Positions 33,849 through 42,347 of a stretch of DNA of 53,584 nucleotides are shown one piece after another (position 1 is the stretch's first letter; each line of letters opens with the position of its first letter). The position numbers and the translations under genes are program-made. The DNA is from Acidobacteriota bacterium (GTDB lineage: Bacteria > Acidobacteriota > Vicinamibacteria > Vicinamibacterales > UBA2999), in the NCBI GenBank assembly GCA_021730945.1, contig JAKFYH010000039.1, positions 1 to 53,584 of the forward strand. Reading direction: 5' to 3'. Under the pieces are notes generated by a model. The model searched no databases. It saw only the letters and a list, made by a program, of their open reading frames with translations, and was not told the DNA's origin.

Positions 33849-36839
33849 ATGCGATCAGCACTGACACTGGCGGCGGTGGTTCTTGCGACGTCGATGGGAT
33901 GGCCGGCCGCGCAGGCCCAGGGGCCGGCGGCCTTCGACCCGGGACTGTTTCGCGAGCTGGAGTGGCGAAACATCGGCCCGCATCGGGCCAGTCGCACCAA
34001 GGCGCTCGACGGCGTGCCGAGCCAGCCGCACACCTTCTACATCGGTGTCGTCAATGGCGGCGTCTGGAAGACCACCGATGCCGGCCGGACCTGGCAGCCG
34101 ATTTTCGACTCGGCGCCCACCGGCGCGATTGGCGCACTGGCGGTGGCGCCCTCGGATCCCGACGTGATCTATGTCGGCACCGGCGAGGCACAACAGCGAC
34201 CCGATCTGTCGACTGGCGACGGCATGTACCGGTCGAGCGATGCCGGCAAGACCTGGACGCACCTTGGGCTGCGCGACACGCAGCAGATCGCCCAGGTCGT
34301 GGTCGACCCCGCCAATGCCGACCGCTTGTTCGTGGCGGCGCTAGGCCACCCGTACGGACCCAATACTGAACGCGGCATCTTTCGCTCCGTTGACGGTGGC
34401 AAGACCTTTGAACGAGTGCTCTACAAGGACGAGAATACCGGCGGCGTTGACGTCCAGATCGATCCGTCAAATCCCGACGTCGTCTACGCGTCGCTGTGGC
34501 AGGCACGGCAAGGCCCATGGGAGAACGGCGATTTCCGCGGGCCCAATAGCGGACTGTTCAAGTCGGCCGATGGTGGCACGACCTGGCGGCAGTTGACTCG
34601 CGGCTTGCCGACCTGGGACGCCGACCGCATCGGCCGTATCGGCATCGGCATTGCGCCAAGCCGTCCCTCGCGTCTCTTCGCCGTCGTCGAAGCCCGGAAC
34701 CCTGGCCTGTTCCGGTCGGACGATTCCGGCGAGACCTGGACCCGGGTGAACAGCGACCCTCGCGTGCTGGCCCGGCCATCGGACGCCAGCGATGTCCGCG
34801 TGCACCCGACCAATCCCGACATCGTGATCGTGCCGACCATCGTCACTTGGAAATCCACCGATGGCGGCCGCAGCTTCACCGCCATTCGCGGCGCACCTGG
34901 TGGTGACGACTACCAGAAGGCCTGGTTTAATCCCGACCGCCCGGACATTCTGGCTCTGACCTCGGACCAGGGCGCCGTCATTACGCTCAATGGCGGCGAT
35001 TCGTGGAGCAGTTGGTACAACCAGCCCACTGCGGCGTTCTACCACGTGACCACCGACAACGCCTTTCCCTATCGCGTGTGCAGCGGCCAGCAGGAGAGCG
35101 GGTCGGCCTGCGTGCAAAGCCGCGGCGATCATGGGCAGATTACTTTTCGTGAATGGTCGCCGGTCGGCGTGGAAGAGTACGGCTATGTGGCGCCCGACCC
35201 GCTCGACCCCGACATTGTCTATGGCGGCAAGGTGTCGCGTTGGGATCGCCGGACCGGACAGGTACAGCAGGTCGGCCCGAAGTTCGGCCGCGACGCCGGC
35301 TACCGCGTCGTGCGCACCATGCCGGTACTGTTCTCCCCGGTGAATCCGCGCAAGCTCTATTTCTCATCGAACGTGCTCTGGCAGACGGTCAATGGCGGCC
35401 AGTCGTGGGATCAGATCAGCCCCGACCTCACGCGTGCGACCTGGCCGATTCCCGCCAACGTCGGTGTCTACCGAACCGCGCCTGAGGCACAACCCACCCA
35501 GCGCGGCGTGATCTACACCATCGCGCCGTCATACACGGACGAGCGCACAATCTGGGTGGGAACCGACGATGGCCTGATCCACGTGACCCGCGACGGTGGC
35601 AAGAACTGGCACGACGTGACGCCGGCCGGCCTGGCGCCGTGGTCGAAGATTTCGATCATGGACGCCTCGCACTTCGACGTCAACACGGCGTACGCGGCGG
35701 TCAATACCTTCCGCCTCGACGATCTGCGGCCGCACATCTATCGCACCCGCGATGGCGGCAAGTCGTGGACCCACATTACAACCGGCATTCCCGACGGGGG
35801 CATCATCAATGTCGTCCGTGAAGATCCGAAGCGGCGCGGCCTGTTGTTTGCCGGATCCGAGCAGGCCGTCTACGTGTCGTTCGACGATGGCGGGCACTGG
35901 CAGTCGCTGCGGAACAACATGCCGGCGACATCGATTCGCGATTTGGTGATCAAGGGCGACGATCTGGTGGTGGGTACCCACGGCCGCTCGTTCTACATTC
36001 TCGATGACATCACGCCCTTGCGTCAGGCGGCGGATCTGTCGGCGGCACCGGCCGTGCACCTGTTGGCCCCGCAGGAGGCGTGGCGCTTCCGATGGAACAA
36101 GAATACCGACACCCCGTTGCCACCGGATGAACCTGCCGGCCAGAATCCGCCCGATGGCGCCGTGCTGCACTACTACTTGAAGGCGGCGGCCACCTCGCCG
36201 CTGGTCTTGGAAATTCTCGACGCACAGGGGAGTGTCGTCCGGCGCTATTCAAGTACCGATCCGGTCGTCGAGCCAGTGGCCGGGCGCAACACGCCCGATT
36301 ACTGGTTACGGCCGCCCCAGCGCTTGGCGACGACGGCCGGATTGCATCGCTTTGTCTGGGATGTGCATCACGAGCCCCCTGCGACCGGCGGCTTCAGCTA
36401 TCCGATTGCGGCGATCCTGATGAATACGCCTCGCACACCCATGGGGTCCTGGGCCCAGCCGGGCCGATACACCGTGAAGCTGACCGTCGATGGCCAGACG
36501 CGGAGTCAGCCGCTGACCGTCAAGATGGATCCGCGGGTGAAGGCCAGTGCCGCCGACATCAAGATGCAGTACGACATGTCGCGGGCGATTGACGGGTTGT
36601 GGCGGACAAGCGCCGCGGCGTTAGGCGAGATGCGTGCGGCGGCAACCAAGACCCCGGCCCTCACCGACCTTGAACAGCGACTCGCCAGGGCCAGCGCGCC
36701 ATTGGGCCAGTTGTTTGGCGCGGTCGAATTGGCTGATGCGGCGCCGATGTCGGTCGTGCGCGAGGCCTTCAAGGCGGTCGCGTCCGCGGTGAACGCAGCG
36801 ATGGGCGAGTGGGAAAAAATGAAGGCCGGGCTACGGTAG
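33849..36839 (+). CDS. Exported BNR/VPS10-like beta-propeller protein
   Basis: 996 aa. Signal peptide MRSALTLAAVVLATSMGWPA with cleavage near AQA. The body holds about eleven Asp-box/BNR motifs (SxDxGxTW type): TTDAGRTW, SSDAGKTW, SVDGGKTF, SADGGTTW, SDDSGETW, STDGGRSF, NGGDSW, NGGQSW, RDGGKNW, RDGGKSW and FDDGGHW. These form one or two sortilin-like propellers (residues 40-720). The C-terminal 250 residues are beta-rich and end in an alpha-helical segment. Such proteins are frequent in Acidobacteria and of unknown function; glycosidase activity is not shown by sequence. Its last codons overlap a hairpin that ends the opposite operon. Confidence 0.82.
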   Translation: MRSALTLAAVVLATSMGWPAAQAQGPAAFDPGLFRELEWRNIGPHRASRTKALDGVPSQPHTFYIGVVNGGVWKTTDAGRTWQPIFDSAPTGAIGALAVAPSDPDVIYVGTGEAQQRPDLSTGDGMYRSSDAGKTWTHLGLRDTQQIAQVVVDPANADRLFVAALGHPYGPNTERGIFRSVDGGKTFERVLYKDENTGGVDVQIDPSNPDVVYASLWQARQGPWENGDFRGPNSGLFKSADGGTTWRQLTRGLPTWDADRIGRIGIGIAPSRPSRLFAVVEARNPGLFRSDDSGETWTRVNSDPRVLARPSDASDVRVHPTNPDIVIVPTIVTWKSTDGGRSFTAIRGAPGGDDYQKAWFNPDRPDILALTSDQGAVITLNGGDSWSSWYNQPTAAFYHVTTDNAFPYRVCSGQQESGSACVQSRGDHGQITFREWSPVGVEEYGYVAPDPLDPDIVYGGKVSRWDRRTGQVQQVGPKFGRDAGYRVVRTMPVLFSPVNPRKLYFSSNVLWQTVNGGQSWDQISPDLTRATWPIPANVGVYRTAPEAQPTQRGVIYTIAPSYTDERTIWVGTDDGLIHVTRDGGKNWHDVTPAGLAPWSKISIMDASHFDVNTAYAAVNTFRLDDLRPHIYRTRDGGKSWTHITTGIPDGGIINVVREDPKRRGLLFAGSEQAVYVSFDDGGHWQSLRNNMPATSIRDLVIKGDDLVVGTHGRSFYILDDITPLRQAADLSAAPAVHLLAPQEAWRFRWNKNTDTPLPPDEPAGQNPPDGAVLHYYLKAAATSPLVLEILDAQGSVVRRYSSTDPVVEPVAGRNTPDYWLRPPQRLATTAGLHRFVWDVHHEPPATGGFSYPIAAILMNTPRTPMGSWAQPGRYTVKLTVDGQTRSQPLTVKMDPRVKASAADIKMQYDMSRAIDGLWRTSAAALGEMRAAATKTPALTDLEQRLARASAPLGQLFGAVELADAAPMSVVREAFKAVASAVNAAMGEWEKMKAGLR

Positions 36840-36849
36840 CCCGGCCTTC
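36814..36849 (-). terminator. Intrinsic terminator of the sigma/CHAT operon, inside the end of the BNR gene
   Basis: GAAGGCCGGGCTA and TAGCCCGGCCTTC form a perfect 13-bp stem with a three-base loop. On the minus strand it is followed by A then TTTTTT (36814-36819), a textbook T-tract. It lies 21 bases after the stop of the 36870 gene and within the last codons of the plus-strand gene. Confidence 0.88.
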
Positions 36850-36869
36850 CACGGGGGAGAACCAGGCGC

Positions 36870-37808
36870 CTAGCGCTTCGCGGTGCCGAAGCCGAAGTAC
36901 GCCATCCAGCAGAGCCAGCTGTCTGGTGGGGCCATGCTGGACGCGACGATGCCCATGCTGGCGCTGGTCGGACCGACGAAGGGCACCTCAGTCGGCGGCA
37001 CCGTCCGTCCCGTCGCGTTCTGGCACTCGGCCACCACCGTCTTGGCATCCACCAGATAGTCGAACACCAGGTCGCTGTGTTCGATGCGGGTCGGGCTGCC
37101 GCCGCGGGCTTCAAGCGCAGCCGCGCTGAAGATCCACAGGTCTTCCTGCTCGCCGTCGCGGACCACATGCGCCTGCGCATCGCGGGCACTGGTCAGGCGG
37201 ACGGAGGTGGCGGCGCCGCTTTCGCTCTTGTAGTTCACGGCATCGGTCAGCCGCTGGGTGTAATCGCCGAACGTCCACACCCGGCCCGCGTCGGGATGCG
37301 CGGCCGAGTTCTCGAGCCGGCCGCCGCGCAGCGAGATGGTGGAGGTCGCCCACTTCTCGACGTTGCCGCGGACCCGCTTGCCTGGGGCGATGCGGTCCAT
37401 CTGGGCCAGCTGCGTGGCGTCGTTGGTCACCGCTTCGCGGCTGCCCGACACGACGTCGAGCGAGGTATTGCTGAGCGAGCGGAAGACGAAGTCTTCCGGC
37501 CGCGTGCCGATCAGGGCGGTGTCGAACGCCTCGGGAATGACGCCGGGAACCGGCGCGAAGTTCAGCGCCCTGGCGATGGGGGAACCCGCTCGCGCCATCA
37601 GGAACGGCACGTGGGTCATGTGGTGGTGCTGGCCCGGTGTCGCCACCAGGTAGGAATGGTCCTGACGCTCAATGAAGCCCATCATGCCGACAAAGCGCAG
37701 GGTGACCTGGCCGGTGGACGGGGCGGCGTTTGCCAAGGAGGGACGGGCGACGGTACAGGCGGCGGCGGCGCCGAGTGAGACTCGGCTGACAAACTGACGG
37801 CGATTCAT
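36870..37808 (-). CDS. Tat-exported protein of unknown function in the sigma/CHAT operon
   Basis: 312 aa from ATG 37808, with AGGAGT as SD. N-terminus MNRRQFVSRVSLGAAAACTV has a Tat-type twin arginine. The mature part matches no family I know; it has a His-rich patch (H61, H62, H63, H66 in GQHHHMTHV) that could bind metal, and ends with a Trp/Gly-rich segment (WLCWMAYFGFGTA). It follows the CHAT gene by 23 bases and is followed by a strong terminator, so it is almost surely the third gene of the operon and a possible effector or sensed partner. Confidence 0.72.
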   Translation of the reverse strand: MNRRQFVSRVSLGAAAACTVARPSLANAAPSTGQVTLRFVGMMGFIERQDHSYLVATPGQHHHMTHVPFLMARAGSPIARALNFAPVPGVIPEAFDTALIGTRPEDFVFRSLSNTSLDVVSGSREAVTNDATQLAQMDRIAPGKRVRGNVEKWATSTISLRGGRLENSAAHPDAGRVWTFGDYTQRLTDAVNYKSESGAATSVRLTSARDAQAHVVRDGEQEDLWIFSAAALEARGGSPTRIEHSDLVFDYLVDAKTVVAECQNATGRTVPPTEVPFVGPTSASMGIVASSMAPPDSWLCWMAYFGFGTAKR

Positions 37809-37831
37809 ATCTGACTCCTGACGTTGGGGGG

Positions 37832-40800
37832 CTATCGATCGGAGCCGTAAAGCACCAACGCACACCAAGCGCCGAGTCGACGGCCGTTGCTCTGCAGTAC
37901 GTTGCGTTGGAGAGTGTTGAGGGCGTCATCAGCCGGGATGCCCGTGGACATCAACCGGTGGAAGCCCACCATGAGTTGGCGAGTGGCCGTCTCGTCGGCG
38001 CCGGGCAGCGTGCCCACCACGGCCGGCACTCCCGCGGCCACGAATCCGCGGGCCACACCGAGCGAACCTTCGCCAGTCAGAGATTGGTCGGCCGTGACGT
38101 GGTCGATCACCACCAGCCGTGTGCGCGGCATGGACTGGGCCGCGAGGTCGCGGCCCAGCAGGGCGCCGGAGTAACGCCGACCGGGTTCGTCGGACAGCAT
38201 GACCCGGGACAACAGCGGATAAGCCTCATTGGGATGGGTTTGCGCCGACACATGAATGATCGAGCGCGACAGCGCCTCGGCGATGAAGCGCGAGCGGGTG
38301 GCCGACGGGCCGGTCAGCACCGCGGCCTGGCGGTAAGTGGCGGCGACCGCCAGCGCTTCGCCAGACGCCACCGCGCCCGGGCCGCCGAAGATCAGCGAGT
38401 CGGTTGGCTCGGGCACTCGGCGGGGTCCTGCACGGCGTTCAGCAGCGCCGCCGATACTGGTTGCGGTCGTCACAACGACTTCTTCAGCAAGAAATCGGCC
38501 TTTCGACGAGTCCCACAATGCGGCAAAACTGGCGTCCTGAAAGACGGCGTCCGGCACCACGGCCAAGCGGGTCACGCCGGCCAGTTCGCGCGCGAGTGGA
38601 CGCAGGATCTCCCGATACAAATCGGCACCGGCATGCGGCACGCTGGCCTCGTGGCGGATCTCGTCGGCCTGCCGGGCCACCAGCCGCCGGGCATCAAGCC
38701 GGCTCAGTGGCCGAACCACGACCTGGGTGTGGCCTTGCCTGATGAGCCACACCGCCAGCTCGTTGTCGAGCTGGTTCAGGGCGACCACAGCCTCACCAGG
38801 CAGCAGGCTCTGCTCGACATCCGCCAGTGTGCGTCCAGGGGTCGCGCGATTCTTTTCGGCCAGCGTGCGGGCGCGACCGTGCTCGGACAGCGCAAATGCT
38901 CGTGGGTAGTCCTGCTTCCGGATCGCCAGTTGCACGGCGGTGTCGAAGAGTTGCCACGACTCGTCGAGAGTCGAGACCCGACCCTCGTCTGAGAGCGACG
39001 ATCGTTCGCCGTCGAAGGCCTGGATACCGCGCGACAGGGCGGCGTCGGCTTCGACCATGCGGCCCCAGGCGATGTTGGCCTTGGCCAGACGCAACGAGAG
39101 TTGCGCTATGCGCAGCCGGTCACCGCGCTGGCTGATGCGTTCGAGCGCCGCTTCCGCCGCGGCCACCGCCCGAGGCGGGTCGGTGGTCACAAAGACATCG
39201 CTCTCGGCCGCCAGCAGCGGCTCTTCCATTCGCGAAGCGATGGCGTTGGCCGGTTCCTGCCCCAGGGCCGCACGCGCGCCGGAAATGTCGGCCTGGGCAT
39301 CCTGGTCGCGGCCCAGGCTCGCCAGCAGTGCGGCCCGCTGGCTCAACGATTCAATAATGACGGCCGGACGCCCGATCCGGCTCGCGCTCTCGACGACCGC
39401 ATCCTGGAACAGGAGGCTGGTTTCAGGGTCTTGCCGCCGAACGGCGGCCGCCGTCGTCGCGAGGAGCAGGTAGCGAAGTCGATCCGAGCGGGTCGCGGCC
39501 AGCACGGCCAGTGCGGACTCACGATGGCGCCACGCCTCAGGCTCGTCGCCCAAGTAGCCATGCAGGGCTGCCAGCAGGTTGTGGGCAGCGGCGGCCTGCT
39601 CGACATCGCCCATCTGCTCAAACGCGGCCAACGTCGCTTCGTAACGCACGCGGACCTCGTCGAGGCGGCCGCGGCCAAACGCGGCCAGGCCCAGGAACCA
39701 CGTGGTGCGAGCCTCGGCGAAGCTATAGCCGCGGCTGCGGGCCTCGGCCAGTCCTTCGTCAAGCAACGCGGTGGCGCCGCTGCCGTCGCCCGTGATGTGC
39801 GCGATTCCGCCGAGCTCAATCACGGCCCGAACGGCGAACGGCGACCGTGTGGCCTGCAGGAGCTGTCGCGCGATTTCGAAGCCGGTCTTGGCGTCGGCAA
39901 ACCGGTCGTCCCCGAACGCGCGCGCGGCGTCGGCGTAGTGACGATGCGCGGTGGCGAGCGCCAGCAGGGCCGGCGGGCCTTGTGAATGGGCGCGTTCAAT
40001 TGCCGCGACCGTGTCGCGGTAGTTCGGATCTCCGGCGACTTGGGCGAATGCGCCGGCCATGGCGTCCAGGCGCGCCAGTGCCGCGGTGCTGTCCTGCCCG
40101 GACTCCACCGCTGCCGCCCAGAGAGGCAGCAGGTCCTTCTCCACAAAGTTGCGGGCTTCCGTCGTGTGCGTGCGGACGGCTGCAGTGGCCAGCGCGGCAT
40201 CGATCGGACCACGCAGGCGCGGTTCAAGGTTGAGCCAGGCGGTGGCGGCGGTCGGCTTCGACAAGTCCGCCAGCCGGCTGCGCGCTTCGTCAGCCCACGC
40301 CGATGAGGCGTCGCGGGCAAGGTACTCGGTCCAGGCGGCCTTGGCCTGGTCGCGGAGCGACAGCGCGGTGATCGCCAGCGCGCGATTGAACCACGCTTCC
40401 GTCAGTGATGGATCAAGCCGGCGCGCCCGCTCGGCGGAGGCCAGCGCTCGCGGCAGATCATCAGGCCGCAGGCCCGACCGCGCCCGCTCCAGTTGTGCGG
40501 TGGCCAAGTCATTCAAGTAGCGCGCATTGGCGGGCTGCTCCCGCGATGCCGCGAGCAAGGCCTGCGCCGCATCGTCGTAGCGCCCGGCCAGCAGTTGCGC
40601 CACCCCCAGGTCATGCAAGCGTGACGGGGTTTCACGTTCGCCGAACGACTCGCGAATCTTGGCAGCAGTCAGGAGAATGCGATCAGACTCGGCGGCTCGG
40701 CCACCTTGCCCCCCAGCAGATGGCACACCCAGTGGGGCATGCGGGAACCCCCCGGTCAGCCGGCCGAGAACTGATCGTTGCTCACTAACGCCGACAAGAT

Positions 40801-41125
40801 TCACGAGCCCCGTGTCGCGATCCTGCCACGACCTCACGAGTGAAGGCGTGAACACGACTACAAACACGGCAGCCGCGGCTGCCAGCACACCCACCAGGGT
40901 TCGTCGAGTGACTGCGCGTGAAGCGATCTTCACCGCAGGCCCGGCGTGGGGCATGGACTCCAGCACGTCCGCGACCGTTCGCACGACCCCGGCCACGAGT
41001 GCAATGCACTGCGGGCACGAGGCAAGATGACCCTCCACTCGCGATCGCTCGGCCAGACTCAGGCCCCGGTCGATGTACGCCGCCAGAACCTCCGGCTCCG
41101 GGCAACGTGCGGATGAATCAACCAT
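37832..41125 (-). CDS. Zinc-finger anti-sigma / TM / TPR / CHAT-domain fusion protein
   Basis: 1097 aa in four parts. (1) Anti-sigma zinc finger with HxxxCxxC at H33, C37, C40. (2) One transmembrane helix at about 77-94. (3) A long TPR-like alpha-helical region, clear near 160-300 (LHDLGVAQLLAGRYDDAAQA) and again about 440-760. (4) C-terminal CHAT (caspase-like) domain, about 790-1095, recognisable from the IIHVSAQTH...PLLS strand and the closing AWCALVLYG. The usual nucleophile segment LVVLSACETG is here LVVIDHVTAD (1004-1013), so the catalytic cysteine is replaced and protease activity is unlikely. Overlaps the sigma stop by 8 bases. Topology: zinc finger inside, TPR-CHAT outside, assuming one TM. 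Confidence 0.82.
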   Translation of the reverse strand: MVDSSARCPEPEVLAAYIDRGLSLAERSRVEGHLASCPQCIALVAGVVRTVADVLESMPHAGPAVKIASRAVTRRTLVGVLAAAAAVFVVVFTPSLVRSWQDRDTGLVNLVGVSEQRSVLGRLTGGFPHAPLGVPSAGGQGGRAAESDRILLTAAKIRESFGERETPSRLHDLGVAQLLAGRYDDAAQALLAASREQPANARYLNDLATAQLERARSGLRPDDLPRALASAERARRLDPSLTEAWFNRALAITALSLRDQAKAAWTEYLARDASSAWADEARSRLADLSKPTAATAWLNLEPRLRGPIDAALATAAVRTHTTEARNFVEKDLLPLWAAAVESGQDSTAALARLDAMAGAFAQVAGDPNYRDTVAAIERAHSQGPPALLALATAHRHYADAARAFGDDRFADAKTGFEIARQLLQATRSPFAVRAVIELGGIAHITGDGSGATALLDEGLAEARSRGYSFAEARTTWFLGLAAFGRGRLDEVRVRYEATLAAFEQMGDVEQAAAAHNLLAALHGYLGDEPEAWRHRESALAVLAATRSDRLRYLLLATTAAAVRRQDPETSLLFQDAVVESASRIGRPAVIIESLSQRAALLASLGRDQDAQADISGARAALGQEPANAIASRMEEPLLAAESDVFVTTDPPRAVAAAEAALERISQRGDRLRIAQLSLRLAKANIAWGRMVEADAALSRGIQAFDGERSSLSDEGRVSTLDESWQLFDTAVQLAIRKQDYPRAFALSEHGRARTLAEKNRATPGRTLADVEQSLLPGEAVVALNQLDNELAVWLIRQGHTQVVVRPLSRLDARRLVARQADEIRHEASVPHAGADLYREILRPLARELAGVTRLAVVPDAVFQDASFAALWDSSKGRFLAEEVVVTTATSIGGAAERRAGPRRVPEPTDSLIFGGPGAVASGEALAVAATYRQAAVLTGPSATRSRFIAEALSRSIIHVSAQTHPNEAYPLLSRVMLSDEPGRRYSGALLGRDLAAQSMPRTRLVVIDHVTADQSLTGEGSLGVARGFVAAGVPAVVGTLPGADETATRQLMVGFHRLMSTGIPADDALNTLQRNVLQSNGRRLGAWCALVLYGSDR

Positions 41126-42002
41126 CTTGCTTAGTTAGACGGACAGGCCACGGATATCTCTCAACCTCGGCGCGCAACAGCGGCGACAACGTGATCGCGG
41201 CATGGCCGATCAGCGCCGCCACCTCGTCACGACCGAAGCCCAAAGTGGACAGGGTGTGTTTCAGCGCGGCGGTTGAGCGTTCGACGCGGCGGTGGAGCGT
41301 CGCCACTGACGCGCCGGTCAGGACGGCAATTTGTGCAATGGACAGGTCCTGGTCGAATCGCAATGCCAGAAGCACCCGGTCTTGATCGGGCAAGGCCGTG
41401 AAGGCCGCCAGCAGTGCGCGGTCCAGTCGGGTGATGTTCGCCTGGTGCTCCGCATCGGCGATGTTGCTCTCAGACGTCTGGTCGGAACTGACCCCTGCCG
41501 CCGCCTCTTCACCGACCTGGGTGGTCCTGGTTCGGACCGGAAGTTGGGCCCACAGGTCCCGGAGCTGGCGTTCGCTCTCAAGCACCGCGTGATTGGTGTG
41601 AGCCATCTCCATGGCTTCTTCGAGCGAGTGCCCGTCGCGCGTGACCAGGCGCTCCAGCAGCACGGCGACCGGTCCCAGCCGGTCGGCCACCGCGGACGGC
41701 CGCCACCGGCCCCATTGCTGCACGCAAAAATCAAGGGACTGCCGTTCGATTACCGACGCCAGGTAGGTCCGTAACGAACTGCGGTGCTGGAACTTACGGA
41801 GGACCGCGTAGTCGTCTTCAATGAACTTCAGCCGCACCGCACCGGCGAAATCCTCCTGCTCGGACGCGGACAGGTGGCGACGCCGACCGGTCGTTTGCAC
41901 GATGTGATCGATGACGTCAAGATGGTCAAGCAGCAGCCGTTGATAGTCCACGCGGATTGTGAAGGAAACGTCACGATTATCGGTACGCAGCGTCGTCAAC
42001 AC
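41118..42002 (-). CDS. ECF-type RNA polymerase sigma factor
   Basis: 294 aa from GTG 42002. Region 2 spans about 20-100 (SASEQEDFAGAVRLKFIEDD, then SSLRTYLASVIERQSLDF) and region 4 about 205-260 (LPDQDRVLLALRFDQDLSIA, HRRVERSTAALKHTL). It has a 100-residue insert/linker between them, longer than classical ECF sigmas, and a C-terminal extension of about 30 residues. It should direct RNA polymerase to its own regulon and be held by the zinc-finger domain of the overlapping downstream gene. No SD is obvious at the GTG. Confidence 0.82.
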   Translation of the reverse strand: MLTTLRTDNRDVSFTIRVDYQRLLLDHLDVIDHIVQTTGRRRHLSASEQEDFAGAVRLKFIEDDYAVLRKFQHRSSLRTYLASVIERQSLDFCVQQWGRWRPSAVADRLGPVAVLLERLVTRDGHSLEEAMEMAHTNHAVLESERQLRDLWAQLPVRTRTTQVGEEAAAGVSSDQTSESNIADAEHQANITRLDRALLAAFTALPDQDRVLLALRFDQDLSIAQIAVLTGASVATLHRRVERSTAALKHTLSTLGFGRDEVAALIGHAAITLSPLLRAEVERYPWPVRLTKQDG

Positions 42003-42347
42003 AAGGAACTAACGTCCGGCCGACGAATATTGTGAGCAGACGGGCGGTGAGAGAATTGCCGGGCTTGGCCGTCTATCTCAATGAGACGTCATGACGACCG
42101 ACCATCCTGCGGCCCTGTTGGCACGAGTCCTGAACTACCGAGGGGTAGGGGAGGCTCGAGGACAATGGCAACGCGCGCAAACTGGCCTGATTTCACCAAT
42201 TCGCTCGGGGAGAGCGCACAGTTCGATGCGTGCGCGCCCATGTGCGGCCCTGTGCGACCAGGGGAACCGAAGCAGGATAGTATGGCTGTAGGCTTTTTTG
42301 GCGGACTCGACGGCGCTGGCGCCAAAGTCTGGTCGGCAGGCAGAACC
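42003..42347. other. 345-base divergent gap between the sigma factor and response regulator
   Basis: No gene I can support. A frame stays open upstream of the response regulator start (from 42081), but its third codon positions are not GC-rich as in the surrounding genes, so it looks non-coding. TAGTAT at 42278-42283 may be a -10 for the regulator. Autoregulatory promoters of the sigma operon are expected near 42003-42080 but cannot be named. Confidence 0.5.

Noticed and set aside
42081-42347. N-terminal extension of the response regulator
   Set aside because: Open frame but with AT-richer third positions and no domain; a downstream GTG (42348) begins a good helix.
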